The notes beneath the pieces were generated by a model that saw only the letters and a program-made list of their open reading frames with translations, was not told the DNA's origin and ran no database searches. A stretch of 64,000 nt of DNA from Flavobacterium aerium. GTDB lineage: Bacteria; Bacteroidota; Bacteroidia; Flavobacteriales; Flavobacteriaceae. The DNA lies in contig NZ_JARQWR010000012.1 of the NCBI RefSeq assembly GCF_030766725.1, positions 62,001 through 126,000 on the forward strand, read 5' to 3'. A program made the translations under genes and the position numbers. Shown here one piece after another: positions 46,729-54,543 of this stretch (positions within the stretch are counted from its first letter, which is position 1; every line of letters begins with the position of its first letter).

Positions 46729-47520
46729 ATGACACACCAGCAAATAGTAGATAAACTTGCCGCCAAGCATTTGGTAGCGTCCATTGATGATGATTTAGCA
46801 GAATTGACAATCACAGCGATGATTAGAGAAAAGAATGAAGGGATTAACCCATTGTCCTATGTTCTTCCAAAATTATTAGTACGTTGGAATTGTGTTTTAA
46901 ATGCAGGAAAAGAAGTATCGAGTAATTACAAGCAGAAAACAGTTTTGGCGTTGGCAGTGTTGTTGCATAAATATGGTTTTGCAGATAAAGCCATAACAGA
47001 TAAAGCGCTAAAAGCAATTGATTCGTTGAATAAAAGTGTAGCATTGAGTGATGATTTTTTCAGAAAATCTGATGAAATAAAAAAGTTACTTCTTTCTACT
47101 CCAGAACCTTTAAAACGCAAGCCTTCTTCGCCAGAGAGTATTACATTTTATAGAGCAAAAGATGTGATTTCCATTCAAATAAAAGATAAATTCTATGCGG
47201 CCTATATACACAGTCTTTATAGCCCAAATGTGGCGCCAATAATTGAATTTTACGACGGTGTTTTTGATACAATTCCCACGCTTAGTCAATTAGAAAATAG
47301 AAAAGCAAAAGGAATAATTTTTAATGATGGACTAGAACGAGTTTCGAATTTTTATATAGGCGGGATGAAATCTTTACCGGATTTAGCCAATCAAATTCAA
47401 CTGATAGGAGCTTGTGTAGAGCATAAGCCGTTAAATGACCATCTCGTTATTCCCGATTGGGAATATACCGTTAGTAGTTTAATGCGCTGTGAGGAATTAA
47501 TAAACGATATGTTTAAGTAA
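46729..47520 (+). CDS. Hypothetical two-part protein, possible Imm26-like domain
   Basis: A 263-aa soluble protein. The first half (about 1-125) is helical. The second half starts near FYRAKDVISIQIKDKFYAAYIHS, which resembles the opening of Imm26-type immunity domains (a strand-rich domain sensing a cognate toxin). This match is tentative. No toxin gene is beside it. It is the last intact gene before the truncated dehydrogenase and IS element. Confidence 0.6.
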   Translation: MTHQQIVDKLAAKHLVASIDDDLAELTITAMIREKNEGINPLSYVLPKLLVRWNCVLNAGKEVSSNYKQKTVLALAVLLHKYGFADKAITDKALKAIDSLNKSVALSDDFFRKSDEIKKLLLSTPEPLKRKPSSPESITFYRAKDVISIQIKDKFYAAYIHSLYSPNVAPIIEFYDGVFDTIPTLSQLENRKAKGIIFNDGLERVSNFYIGGMKSLPDLANQIQLIGACVEHKPLNDHLVIPDWEYTVSSLMRCEELINDMFK

Positions 47521-47561
47521 TATAATGTTGGTAGAAAATAAATAATTTAAATAAGATTGAT

Positions 47562-47660
47562 ATGCGAAGATGGATCCTTAAAAAGAATGCAAAAAGTTTA
47601 GATGATTTAGTAATGGAGGAAACTGTAATTCCTGTGCCTCAAAAAGGAGAAGTAAGGGTT
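47562..47660 (+). pseudogene. 5' fragment of a zinc-type/quinone oxidoreductase (MDR) gene
   Basis: Thirty-three codons starting MRRWILKKNAKSLDDLV and reaching PVPQKGEVRV, the characteristic N-terminus of medium-chain dehydrogenase/quinone oxidoreductases, where GEVRV is normally followed by more of the GroES-like domain. The frame then runs into the IS element and stops at 47721-47723 after unrelated residues. The remainder of the gene is not present on the other side of the IS, so the break was accompanied by loss of sequence. Confidence 0.75.
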
Positions 47661-47698
47661 TGGACTTGCAACAAAAAGTGGGACAAATTTTCTAAGAC
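47659..47698. repeat. IS3 terminal inverted repeat, orfB side
   Basis: Aligns with the complement of 48895-48934 at 30 of 40 positions. Shared cores are TTTGGA at the outer end, TGGGACA in the middle and TAAGAC at the inner end. Confidence 0.75.
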
Positions 47699-48562
47699 CT
47701 ATGCTACACTTTTAATTTTATAAAATTCCAGTTCCATTTCTTTAGGCGTTTTATATCCTAAAGAAGAATGCAGACGTTTTCTATTATACCATACTTCTAT
47801 ATATTCAAAGACTGCTAATTTAGCTTCTTCAATGGTTGTGAATTTATGCTGATAGATAAGTTCTGCTTTAAGGGTCTTGAAAAAACTTTCAGCTACAGCA
47901 TTATCCCAGCAATTAGCTTTTCTACTCATACTTTGGATGATTAAAGTATTTTTATTAATCAATTTTCTGAATTCTATCGAAGCATATTGTATTCCTCTAT
48001 CTGAATGAAAAAGTAAAGGTTCTGTTATTTCTCTTTTTGATACTGCCATCTTCCAAGCTGGAATAATCGTTTGATCGGTATACATTCGTGTGCTTAATGA
48101 CCATCCTATAACCTGCCTGTCATATAAATCAATAATAGTAGTAAGATATAACCAGCCGGCAGCTGTTCTTATATAAGTTATATCAGACACCCAGACCTCA
48201 TTAAGTGATTTTGGTGTAAAATTTCTATTGAGATGATTACTGCACACCGGATATCGATGATTAGAATCCGTGGTCACTTTAAAACGTCTTTTAAGTTTAC
48301 TTCTCCAGCCATTCAGAAGCATCAATTTAGCAACTTTCCTTTTGGATATTTTATATCCTTTTCTTTTTAGCTGTTCCGCTATTCTGGGACTTCCGTAAGT
48401 TTGACTGCTTAGATCAAAAACTTCTTTTATTAAATCTGTAAACAGACTATTTTCTATAGATCTATTAGAAGGCCCGCCGCTAAACCATCTATAATAACTG
48501 CTTCGGCTTACTTTTAAAACGCTGCACATCTTTTCAATAGGATATAAATGTTTATAGCTCAC
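47699..48562 (-). CDS. IS3 transposase OrfB (DDE integrase domain)
   Basis: A 287-aa reading frame, normally made as an OrfAB fusion by frameshifting; the GTG at 48562 overlaps the orfA stop (TAGTG). It has the HTH_21 region (YGSPRIAEQLKRKGYKISKR) and the integrase core with acidic residues in WVSDITYI, LLFHSDRGIQYAS and NAVAESFFKTLK. C-terminal RKRLHSSLGYKTP is the IS3/IS150 signature. The gene appears intact. Confidence 0.93.
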   Translation of the reverse strand: MSYKHLYPIEKMCSVLKVSRSSYYRWFSGGPSNRSIENSLFTDLIKEVFDLSSQTYGSPRIAEQLKRKGYKISKRKVAKLMLLNGWRSKLKRRFKVTTDSNHRYPVCSNHLNRNFTPKSLNEVWVSDITYIRTAAGWLYLTTIIDLYDRQVIGWSLSTRMYTDQTIIPAWKMAVSKREITEPLLFHSDRGIQYASIEFRKLINKNTLIIQSMSRKANCWDNAVAESFFKTLKAELIYQHKFTTIEEAKLAVFEYIEVWYNRKRLHSSLGYKTPKEMELEFYKIKSVA

Positions 48563-48864
48563 TATGAATTGGTAGATTTCCCATCGCTCTTGGAAAAGAT
48601 GTGAACGGCCTTTTTTAATATCTCAAGCTCTAATTCTTTTTCCTTAAGAGCTTTTCGAAGTTGTTTGACTTCTAAAGAATCTGTTTCTATTTTTTTAGAA
48701 ATAATTGGTTTTGGATTAATAAATGTTTTTTCAGAGGATCTCCATTTATAAATACGCGCTACCTGGATACCTAGTTCATCTGCTAATTCTTTGATGTTTT
48801 CCCGCTCGTAACTTAATCGTACTGCTGAGGATTTAAACTCAGCACTGTAAACTCGTTTTTTCAT
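48562..48864 (-). CDS. IS3 OrfA (helix-turn-helix)
   Basis: A 100-aa protein with a HTH domain (YSAEFKSSAVRLSYE...IKELADELGIQVARIYKWR) and a C-terminal leucine-zipper coiled coil (VKQLRKALKEKELELEILKK). It binds the IS ends and regulates transposition. The sequence ends in the slippery site that feeds ribosomes into orfB. Confidence 0.92.
   Translation of the reverse strand: MKKRVYSAEFKSSAVRLSYERENIKELADELGIQVARIYKWRSSEKTFINPKPIISKKIETDSLEVKQLRKALKEKELELEILKKAVHIFSKSDGKSTNS
48610..48616 (-). promoter_or_regulatory. Programmed -1 frameshift site of the IS3 transposase
   Basis: On the minus strand the heptamer A-AAA-AAG sits in the phase needed for a -1 slip (orfA codons TTA AAA AAG). After the slip the frame is open through the orfA stop and into orfB, giving OrfAB. 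Confidence 0.8.
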
Positions 48865-48894
48865 AATTCTAAGATATTTATTTTTATTTAAACA

Positions 48895-48934
48895 GTCTTA
48901 AAATTTATGTCCCAGTAAATGTAGCAACTCCAAA
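48895..48934. repeat. IS3 terminal inverted repeat, orfA side
   Basis: Complement of the repeat at 47659-47698 (see there). The orfA start at 48864 lies about 30 nt inside it. Confidence 0.75.
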
Positions 48935-49059
48935 TGAAAAACATCCATAAATAGGACGTTTATCTTGTGAAATAATGGCGCAACTACACATCTGGATTAT
49001 CAACAAGATTATCTCTGTTAATTCTGTATATTTTCAATGATTTTTTTAATTGAAATATT

Positions 49060-49131
49060 AAAAAAGACAGCACCAAGGCTGTCTCTTAAACTACTACATC
49101 TAACTTAATCTTTAGGCTTATGTTTGTGAGG
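49060..49131 (-). repeat. Direct repeat copy 1 (terminator plus end of small gene)
   Basis: 72 nt nearly identical to 49389-49460. On the minus strand it holds the last codons of the 46-aa gene (ending HKPKD) and a terminator hairpin (GACAGC 49066-49071 / GCTGTC 49078-49083) with a T run. Confidence 0.8.
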
Positions 49132-49245
49132 TTTTAAATCAGGATGCTTTTCCTTGTTAGGAGGAGTAACTCGCCTTCTTTCATCGGGAGTTCCATCTTT
49201 TTTGTCTGGTTTCGGACCTGGTTTAATTGCTTCAATTGTTTCCAT
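49105..49245 (-). CDS. Small Pro/Lys-rich protein
   Basis: A 46-aa frame, METIEAIKPGPKPDKKDG to HKHKPKD, hydrophilic, rich in Lys, Pro, Asp and His, and followed by a good terminator. It has no signal peptide or hydrophobic segment. Not recognised. A partial duplicate of its end lies upstream, so the gene has been copied at least once. Confidence 0.5.
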   Translation of the reverse strand: METIEAIKPGPKPDKKDGTPDERRRVTPPNKEKHPDLKPHKHKPKD

Positions 49246-49388
49246 AAAACTTGTATTAATTGGTTAATGATGAAGAAATAAAGTCTCTCTTTATTCAGCA
49301 CCAAAACAAATCTAATGCTTTACCAATTCGCTTATTTACGGTTTTCCGTAAAACGATTAAATAATTTCAGATTATTAGGTTTATCGCC

Positions 49389-49460
49389 AAAAAAGACAGC
49401 ACTAAGGCTGTCTCTTAAACTTCTACATATAATTAATCTTTAGGTTTACGCTTGTGAAGT
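49389..49460 (-). repeat. Direct repeat copy 2 (decayed duplicate of the small gene's end)
   Basis: Same terminator hairpin (GACAGC 49395-49400 / GCTGTC 49407-49412) and a matching C-terminal codon stretch (KPKD stop). The sequence before it does not continue as an intact gene: the nearest ATG frame ends after 11 codons. It therefore looks like a decayed paralog. It may now serve as terminator for the lipoprotein gene upstream. Confidence 0.7.
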
Positions 49461-49500
49461 ATTCATGATTCTTTTAAATCTTCAACTGTTGGTATCATAT

Positions 49501-49863
49501 TTATTTGTCGTTCCTTTTTAATTTTAAATCCATAATGTTACTTTTCGTTGTAACATCAGTTGATTCATGTCTGCTTTGATAACCAGAAATTGCCGTTTTA
49601 ATTTCAATGAAAGCTCCCTTGTTAAAATTATGACTGTACTTTCCCTCTCTGTCGGTATTTACGGTTATTGAGTCTTGCCCAGTATAACTTCCGTCTGGCG
49701 TATTGCCGTATCTCCAACAAATTATTGACACTTTTACATCTTCGAGTGGTCTCTGTGTAATACTGTCTGTTATTATACCTGTAATATTTACATCATCGAT
49801 ATCTTGATAACATGACATTAAAAAAAATGCTAATAGGATAAAATAGTATTTACTGTGTTTCAT
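49501..49863 (-). CDS. Lipoprotein with carboxypeptidase-regulatory-like fold; candidate immunity protein
   Basis: A 120-aa lipoprotein (lipobox FLMSC) whose mature part ITGIITDSITQRPLEDVKVSI ... TDREGKYSHNF is typical of an Ig-like peptidase-associated regulatory domain. It lies 6 nt downstream of the orphan RHS tip on the same strand. A periplasm-facing immunity protein is a reasonable idea given that position, but the fold alone does not show it. Confidence 0.65.
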   Translation of the reverse strand: MKHSKYYFILLAFFLMSCYQDIDDVNITGIITDSITQRPLEDVKVSIICWRYGNTPDGSYTGQDSITVNTDREGKYSHNFNKGAFIEIKTAISGYQSRHESTDVTTKSNIMDLKLKRNDK

Positions 49864-49869
49864 AGTTTT

Positions 49870-50775
49870 TTAATTTGCAGCTGCTCTATTTAATGCAGGT
49901 TCGATTATATCTTTTGCTTTCTGTTGGATGTTTCCATGATTAGTTCCTGGAGCGGTAACATTCTTGTTAACAACTGTTGTTTTCTTAGAGTTTGCCGCTC
50001 GATTAGGGCCACCATTAGACCCCGGAGAATTACTTGTTCCACTTTTACTTTTATTACTGCTTCCACTGCTATTACTCCCACTACTGCTACTTGTAGCACC
50101 AGAAGATGAACCTGTTGAACGAGATGAACTTGAGGCACCAGAATTTTCAGTTTGATACACATTTACATTCTTCTCTACGTTACTCGGAATGGTCGTATTA
50201 ACTGTAGAATTCATCAAAGGACCGTCAGAACCATCAACAGTAACCAGTAGCTCTACATTACAGTTTTGAGCTTTGAGTGCTTCCGTTAAATCAACTGCAA
50301 CATCAACTCCATAACTATAACCATAAATTATTACAGAGTCTCCATCTTGGTAATTTGCATTGAAAAAATCCATTCCTGTTTGAACACCTGAAGATGAAGT
50401 CCATCCAGGTGCTATAATAGTTCCTGCAAAATCTTGACCATTTTGACCAGCAGTTGTTTGAGTGCTTACAAAATAATCTCCCGTAGTACCTGCTTCCTTA
50501 ACTGTAGTTGGTTGACCACCTCCAGTTGGCCCTCCATGGTAGAAGATAGCTAATACTCCTTCCAATCCTTCCAGCTCTCTATACGCAATTGGACTGTTCT
50601 CACAAAATGCATAGGGTGACTGATGTTGATATTTTTCTGCTAATGGGTCAATACTCATAAAACGACCTATAGCGTAGTCATAATTACGATATTTAAAGCT
50701 GTCCCAGTTAAGCCCCAACTCGTCTTGACGCTCTTGTCCATTGAACTTATACTTATAAGGTTCTGCAAACCTTTT
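49870..50775 (-). pseudogene. Orphan RHS C-terminal tip with serine-hydrolase-like effector domain
   Basis: The frame is open from 50775, just inside an in-frame stop (50776-50778). It begins with the end of an RHS core (KYKFNGQERQDE, then YDYAIGRFMSIDPLAEKYQHQSPYAF) that in full proteins follows over a thousand residues of repeats, absent here. A TTG at 50718 is a possible start (282 aa). The tip has a nucleophile elbow GYSYG (Ser135), Asp162 in TVDGSD and His261 in GTNHGN, forming a possible Ser-Asp-His triad. A Ser/Gly-rich stretch (about 194-235) is inserted before the His. It may be a silent effector cassette or a relic; I cannot tell which. Confidence 0.7.
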
Positions 50776-50841
50776 TTATATAAAATAGCCCCTTGCGAAA
50801 ATCTCAATATAAGAACGTAAGCGCAAAGTAAAAGATAAAAA

Positions 50842-50874
50842 AAATCTAATCTACTAGTTTACTAGATTTTTATT
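50842..50874 (-). terminator. Terminator of the nuclease-like gene
   Basis: AATCTA (50848-50853) / TAGATT (50863-50868) in an A-rich/T-rich setting. On the minus strand it is followed by a T run; short stem. Confidence 0.55.
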
Positions 50875-50889
50875 AAACTTCATCACAAT

Positions 50890-52470
50890 TTAAAGCCGGA
50901 AAAAATTATTACCAAAATGTCGTTCAGTAAACAACTTAGTTATTTTTTCAATAATATCTGTTCTGCTATTTATAAAATCATAAATAGTTTCATTTGAAGA
51001 TATTTTTTTTTCTACTATATTTTTCCCTTTTATAGATATGTTCTTTTTATAAATTTCATTTTCTTCACTAATTATTAGCACATCTGTTTGATATTCAAAC
51101 CCTAAATGATTCATTAAAATTGAATTTTCAGCTTTATAATCACCAAAACTTTTAGACAAAAGATAACTATCAAAAGTTTCAAAAGAATAACTTATTGCTT
51201 CTTCAATGTCTATATCATTTTTATTACATCTTATATTCCCCAAAAAAATCTCAGCATTTTCATCATTACTTTCAGGATCAAGAATCATAACGAAGCTAGG
51301 TACCCAACGTAAAGGATCATCATTACCTGCTAGCCACAAAGTTTCTAATAAGTCATCAGTATTATAAATGTACAAAGTAATGTTGCAATCATTTTTATTT
51401 GAAGCATAATTTAAAATATCTGAAATTTTATGTCTCCATTCTTCATTATGAAAAAGACAAACTTCCATTTTTTTCGAAATTTCTTTAATTTTTGAGCGAT
51501 TTTCTGATTTTGTCGATGCAAAGTAATGAATCAAAGAAGAACCGGTATCACCTTTAAGATCCATCAATAATAGCTCATCAGTTAACCTTTCATCAGCTTC
51601 AAAAACTCCATATTTAGAAATACTTGATAGTAACCAAGTTTTATTCTCCAGTTTTTGTACTAGTTTTTCAGGATAGCCAATTTCACAAGTTTCGCATTTT
51701 ACATCAATTAAATCTTCTAACTTCTCAGCTAACTCGTTTAATTGATCATCATCTTCGCAGTCTGAAATATTTTCCAATAATTCCTCAAACAAGTCAATAT
51801 CAATATTTTTTTTAAGTTCTCCAATATAAAATTCTTTTGATTTTAATTGCTGTGCCCAATACAAAACTTTTGTAGCTCCATAAAATTTATCTTTAAAATT
51901 AAGATCAAAATTTGCAATGATGAAGTCATGCATCTTTAAGTTTATTGCTTGAGAAACAATACTTTCTTGTGCTTTTTTTAGATCATCTTCACTTTTATAA
52001 TACCTGGCAAAATGTCTTCTACAAACATTTCGCCCTTCTATCAATGGCAAAGGCGTTACTTTACTAATTTTTATGGGATTATTTGCGTTATCAACATCTA
52101 GAATATAACCTTCAAGTTGATAATTTGTCGCATTATAATACTCAGAAAAAGGGACAAGTAGCTCATTCCACTCAGTTGAAATTATGATTAATCTGACTTC
52201 ACTATTTTTAACATTTTTAATCCTTCTTATTAATGAAATATATTTTGATAGCTCAGTAATAGCTTCTCTTGAAGCAGCATTCGACCTTTTTAATTCTATT
52301 ATAACCAAATTGCCTTTTAAATCTTTTGCATAAATATCTATAAAACCTCCAGCTCCATTTGGATTTTTTACATGATATTCATCATCAATAAGAGTTAACC
52401 CAGCTTCAATAAAATCTAAATTTTGTACAAGTTTTTTTCGAATCTCTTCTTCAATTCTTTTTTTAGCCAT
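50890..52470 (-). CDS. PD-(D/E)XK nuclease-like protein (NucS/DUF91-type N-terminus)
   Basis: A 526-aa protein. The N-terminal part has GGFIDIYAKD followed by LVIIELKR: Asp45 and Glu59-x-Lys61 match the restriction-endonuclease-like core of NucS/DUF91. The remaining 400 residues are Asp/Glu/Lys-rich with no assigned domain; four Cys/His positions (CETCEIG and others) do not make a clear zinc finger. A standalone defence nuclease is likely, since it sits between an RHS module and an ABC-3C operon. It has its own terminator, with another one in front of it. Confidence 0.72.
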   Translation of the reverse strand: MAKKRIEEEIRKKLVQNLDFIEAGLTLIDDEYHVKNPNGAGGFIDIYAKDLKGNLVIIELKRSNAASREAITELSKYISLIRRIKNVKNSEVRLIIISTEWNELLVPFSEYYNATNYQLEGYILDVDNANNPIKISKVTPLPLIEGRNVCRRHFARYYKSEDDLKKAQESIVSQAINLKMHDFIIANFDLNFKDKFYGATKVLYWAQQLKSKEFYIGELKKNIDIDLFEELLENISDCEDDDQLNELAEKLEDLIDVKCETCEIGYPEKLVQKLENKTWLLSSISKYGVFEADERLTDELLLMDLKGDTGSSLIHYFASTKSENRSKIKEISKKMEVCLFHNEEWRHKISDILNYASNKNDCNITLYIYNTDDLLETLWLAGNDDPLRWVPSFVMILDPESNDENAEIFLGNIRCNKNDIDIEEAISYSFETFDSYLLSKSFGDYKAENSILMNHLGFEYQTDVLIISEENEIYKKNISIKGKNIVEKKISSNETIYDFINSRTDIIEKITKLFTERHFGNNFFRL

Positions 52471-52533
52471 ATGATTGAGTTTAAAGTTTGGTCATAATCA
52501 TCTATAATTATAATTAGTGCTATCAATATTAAT

Positions 52534-52576
52534 AAAAAAGAGGCTGTCGCACAAATTGTGAAATAGCCTCTTTTTC
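52534..52576 (-). terminator. Terminator of the ABC-3C operon
   Basis: AAAAAGAGGCT (52535-52545) / AGCCTCTTTTT (52565-52575) with an inner small palindrome CACAAATTGTG; T run on the minus strand. Confidence 0.85.
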
Positions 52577-52618
52577 AGTTTCTTATTCGAACTCCTATCG
52601 GAGCACGTATCTCAAATA

Positions 52619-54319
52619 TTAAATTTTGAAAAGCTTGTCTTCTTGTGATAAAGAAACTACTTCAAATTCACTTATATTTATATTTGCAGGTATTTTATCT
52701 CTTAAGATTGGAACTATATATTGTCCATTAATACTATTAGCAACTTCGACAATTGTATTTAATTGATTATCATGAATAGTTTCAAGCTGGTCGTGCATAA
52801 TAAAATGTAAGCATTCGATATCCATCTTGTCTGCAAATTCGATATAAGCGAAATCAAACGCAGCAATTTGACCTTTTTTCTTTCCTGTACTTGGATTTCC
52901 TTCAAGATTAGTTACTACAAGTTCGTATCCTTTTTCATTCTTCGGTGCGCTTAATAAATAAGGCTCTCCATATAGTCTGTCAGACATTACCGAAAAATAT
53001 TTATTAAACTCCGTAACTCTATTTTGAATTTGACTATCCTTTGATGAAATGCCAAGATTTATCTTATCTAAATCTTCATCTATTTGACTTAATTTTTCTT
53101 GAGAATATAACCATAATCTTTTTTGCTCTTCTAAATTACCTTTTTTCTCAAACTGTTTATTTAATTCTAATATAGTTACTTCAAAATCTTCTACTAAAGC
53201 AGATTTATTTAATATTAGCGTTAGCGAGTCTTCTTCTTTACGAAGTATAGCAATCTCAGACTTTGCTTTTCGAATTTGTACTTCTATTTCAGGAAGTTCT
53301 TTTGTTATGTATTGTAATTTTTCTGAAATTAAATCATTATGAAATTTGACTGTGTCTTCAAAAGAGACCTGGATATTCGAGATTAAGGATTGGGCTTTTT
53401 CATAAAGAGATTTTATTTTACTAGTATCTATATTTGTATACTCTTGTTCTAAATCTTCTTTGCTCTCATTAATTAAATCTTTTCTAATTTCTAATCTGCT
53501 TAACTCAGTTGCTGTTCTATTTAATTTTGATTTGATTTCATTTAATTTGTCAACATCTGAACTATAATTTTCGTTCAGGTTAAATTTGCTTTTTCTTTCA
53601 TTTAGTTCATTAATCTTTCCATTCAAAAATGCAAGTTGTTGTTCTATTAAAGATAACTCACCATCTTTTTTTAATCTTTTTTGAAAATTCTCTTCCCTAG
53701 TTTTTTCCTTTGACAATAACTCTTTTTCATTATGACTGTCTGTATTAATTCCAAGCCAGAATAGATAAAGAGCTTCGTATTCTTCAATTCGAGTAAATGA
53801 ATTTAAAACTTTAACGATATTCATCATCTTGTTTTTCTCATCTCTAATATTTTTAGAAATAATTTGTTTAAATGTCGGTTTATCAACTTCCGATTTAAAA
53901 ATTAATTCTTTTAATTTTTTATCAAATTCTTTGTCATTGGTAATATTCTGTCCGTTTATTTCCTGTAATTTCTTACTTCTCGCTAAAAAGTTTTTTCTAA
54001 TGGCAACCTCATTATTTACTGTAGCTTCAAGAGTATCAACCAAAATAACAGTAATTATAATTTCATTGCTTTTTAAAAAATTTTCGATTACAGTATTTGG
54101 TTGCTTTTTAAACTCTGTATCTTGATAAATATTTTTCCCATCTGCACCAAAACAATAATCTACTAATCTTAATACAGTAGTTTTACCAACATTATTACCT
54201 GTAGTTTGTTGTGAACTATCTATAGTAGTTTCATCAACAATTAAATTTATTCCCTTATGAAAGTGAATATCTCTAATTATCGTGTCTTTATTTTGTATGA
54301 TAAGTTGCTTTAAAAACAT
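52619..54319 (-). CDS. SMC-like ABC ATPase with DUF2326 domain (ABC-3C ATPase component)
   Basis: A 566-aa ATPase. Walker A is GNNVGKTT (41-48). A long coiled coil runs from about 195 to 430 and the C-terminal DUF2326 region includes KKKGQIAAFDFAYIEFA and the Walker-B-like FIMHDQLETIHDNQL. The coiled-coil split ATPase layout is that of SMC/Rad50-like proteins. It overlaps the middle-component gene by 10 nt. In ABC-3C systems the ATPase is thought to sense invading nucleic acid and license the effector. Confidence 0.85.
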   Translation of the reverse strand: MFLKQLIIQNKDTIIRDIHFHKGINLIVDETTIDSSQQTTGNNVGKTTVLRLVDYCFGADGKNIYQDTEFKKQPNTVIENFLKSNEIIITVILVDTLEATVNNEVAIRKNFLARSKKLQEINGQNITNDKEFDKKLKELIFKSEVDKPTFKQIISKNIRDEKNKMMNIVKVLNSFTRIEEYEALYLFWLGINTDSHNEKELLSKEKTREENFQKRLKKDGELSLIEQQLAFLNGKINELNERKSKFNLNENYSSDVDKLNEIKSKLNRTATELSRLEIRKDLINESKEDLEQEYTNIDTSKIKSLYEKAQSLISNIQVSFEDTVKFHNDLISEKLQYITKELPEIEVQIRKAKSEIAILRKEEDSLTLILNKSALVEDFEVTILELNKQFEKKGNLEEQKRLWLYSQEKLSQIDEDLDKINLGISSKDSQIQNRVTEFNKYFSVMSDRLYGEPYLLSAPKNEKGYELVVTNLEGNPSTGKKKGQIAAFDFAYIEFADKMDIECLHFIMHDQLETIHDNQLNTIVEVANSINGQYIVPILRDKIPANINISEFEVVSLSQEDKLFKI

Positions 54320-54543
54320 TTTACTATTAATCCATTACTACCCTTTTTAACAACTCCTAATATAAATAACCAATCTAGAACTAATGAATATAAGTTCAAC
54401 GATATTTTATTTGATTTATTTACTGAAACAAACAATTCAAAATAGTCAATTTCATTTTCATCAAATGAACTGAGTTTTTCTATTACTTTCCCTCCTAAAT
54501 AATACAGATCTCTTTCCGGATTTATGTTTTTATTTATTATCAT
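54310..54543 (-). CDS. ABC-3C middle component (type 6-like)
   Basis: A 77-aa protein, NPERDLYYLGGKVIEKL then SLNLYSLVLDWLFILGVV and GLIVKCF, which I recognise as the small winged-helix-like middle component (MC6) of ABC-three-component systems. It overlaps the HNH gene by 4 nt (ATGA) and the ATPase by 10 nt, as expected for tightly coupled subunits. It probably links the ATPase to the effector. Confidence 0.8.
   Translation of the reverse strand: MIINKNINPERDLYYLGGKVIEKLSSFDENEIDYFELFVSVNKSNKISLNLYSLVLDWLFILGVVKKGSNGLIVKCF

Larger units (their letters stand above)
47661..48932 (-). mobile_element. IS3-family insertion sequence (two-frame transposase)
   Basis: A complete-looking element of about 1.27 kb with orfA and orfB in overlapping frames on the minus strand. 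The ends start TGGACTTGCAAC and finish TAGCAACTCCA. Imperfect terminal inverted repeats of about 40 bp frame it (30 of 40 identical). No 3-4 bp target duplication is visible: GTT precedes and AAT follows. Confidence 0.85.

Noticed and set aside
47562..47723. 53-codon open frame as an intact small gene
   Set aside because: Only the first 33 codons look like a protein (MDR start); the rest is the IS inverted repeat read through to a chance stop.
52580..52618. GAGTTCGAATAAG on the minus strand resembles a tRNA T-loop
   Set aside because: No acceptor stem, D arm or anticodon arm can be built around it; it is simply the spacer between the ATPase gene stop and its terminator.
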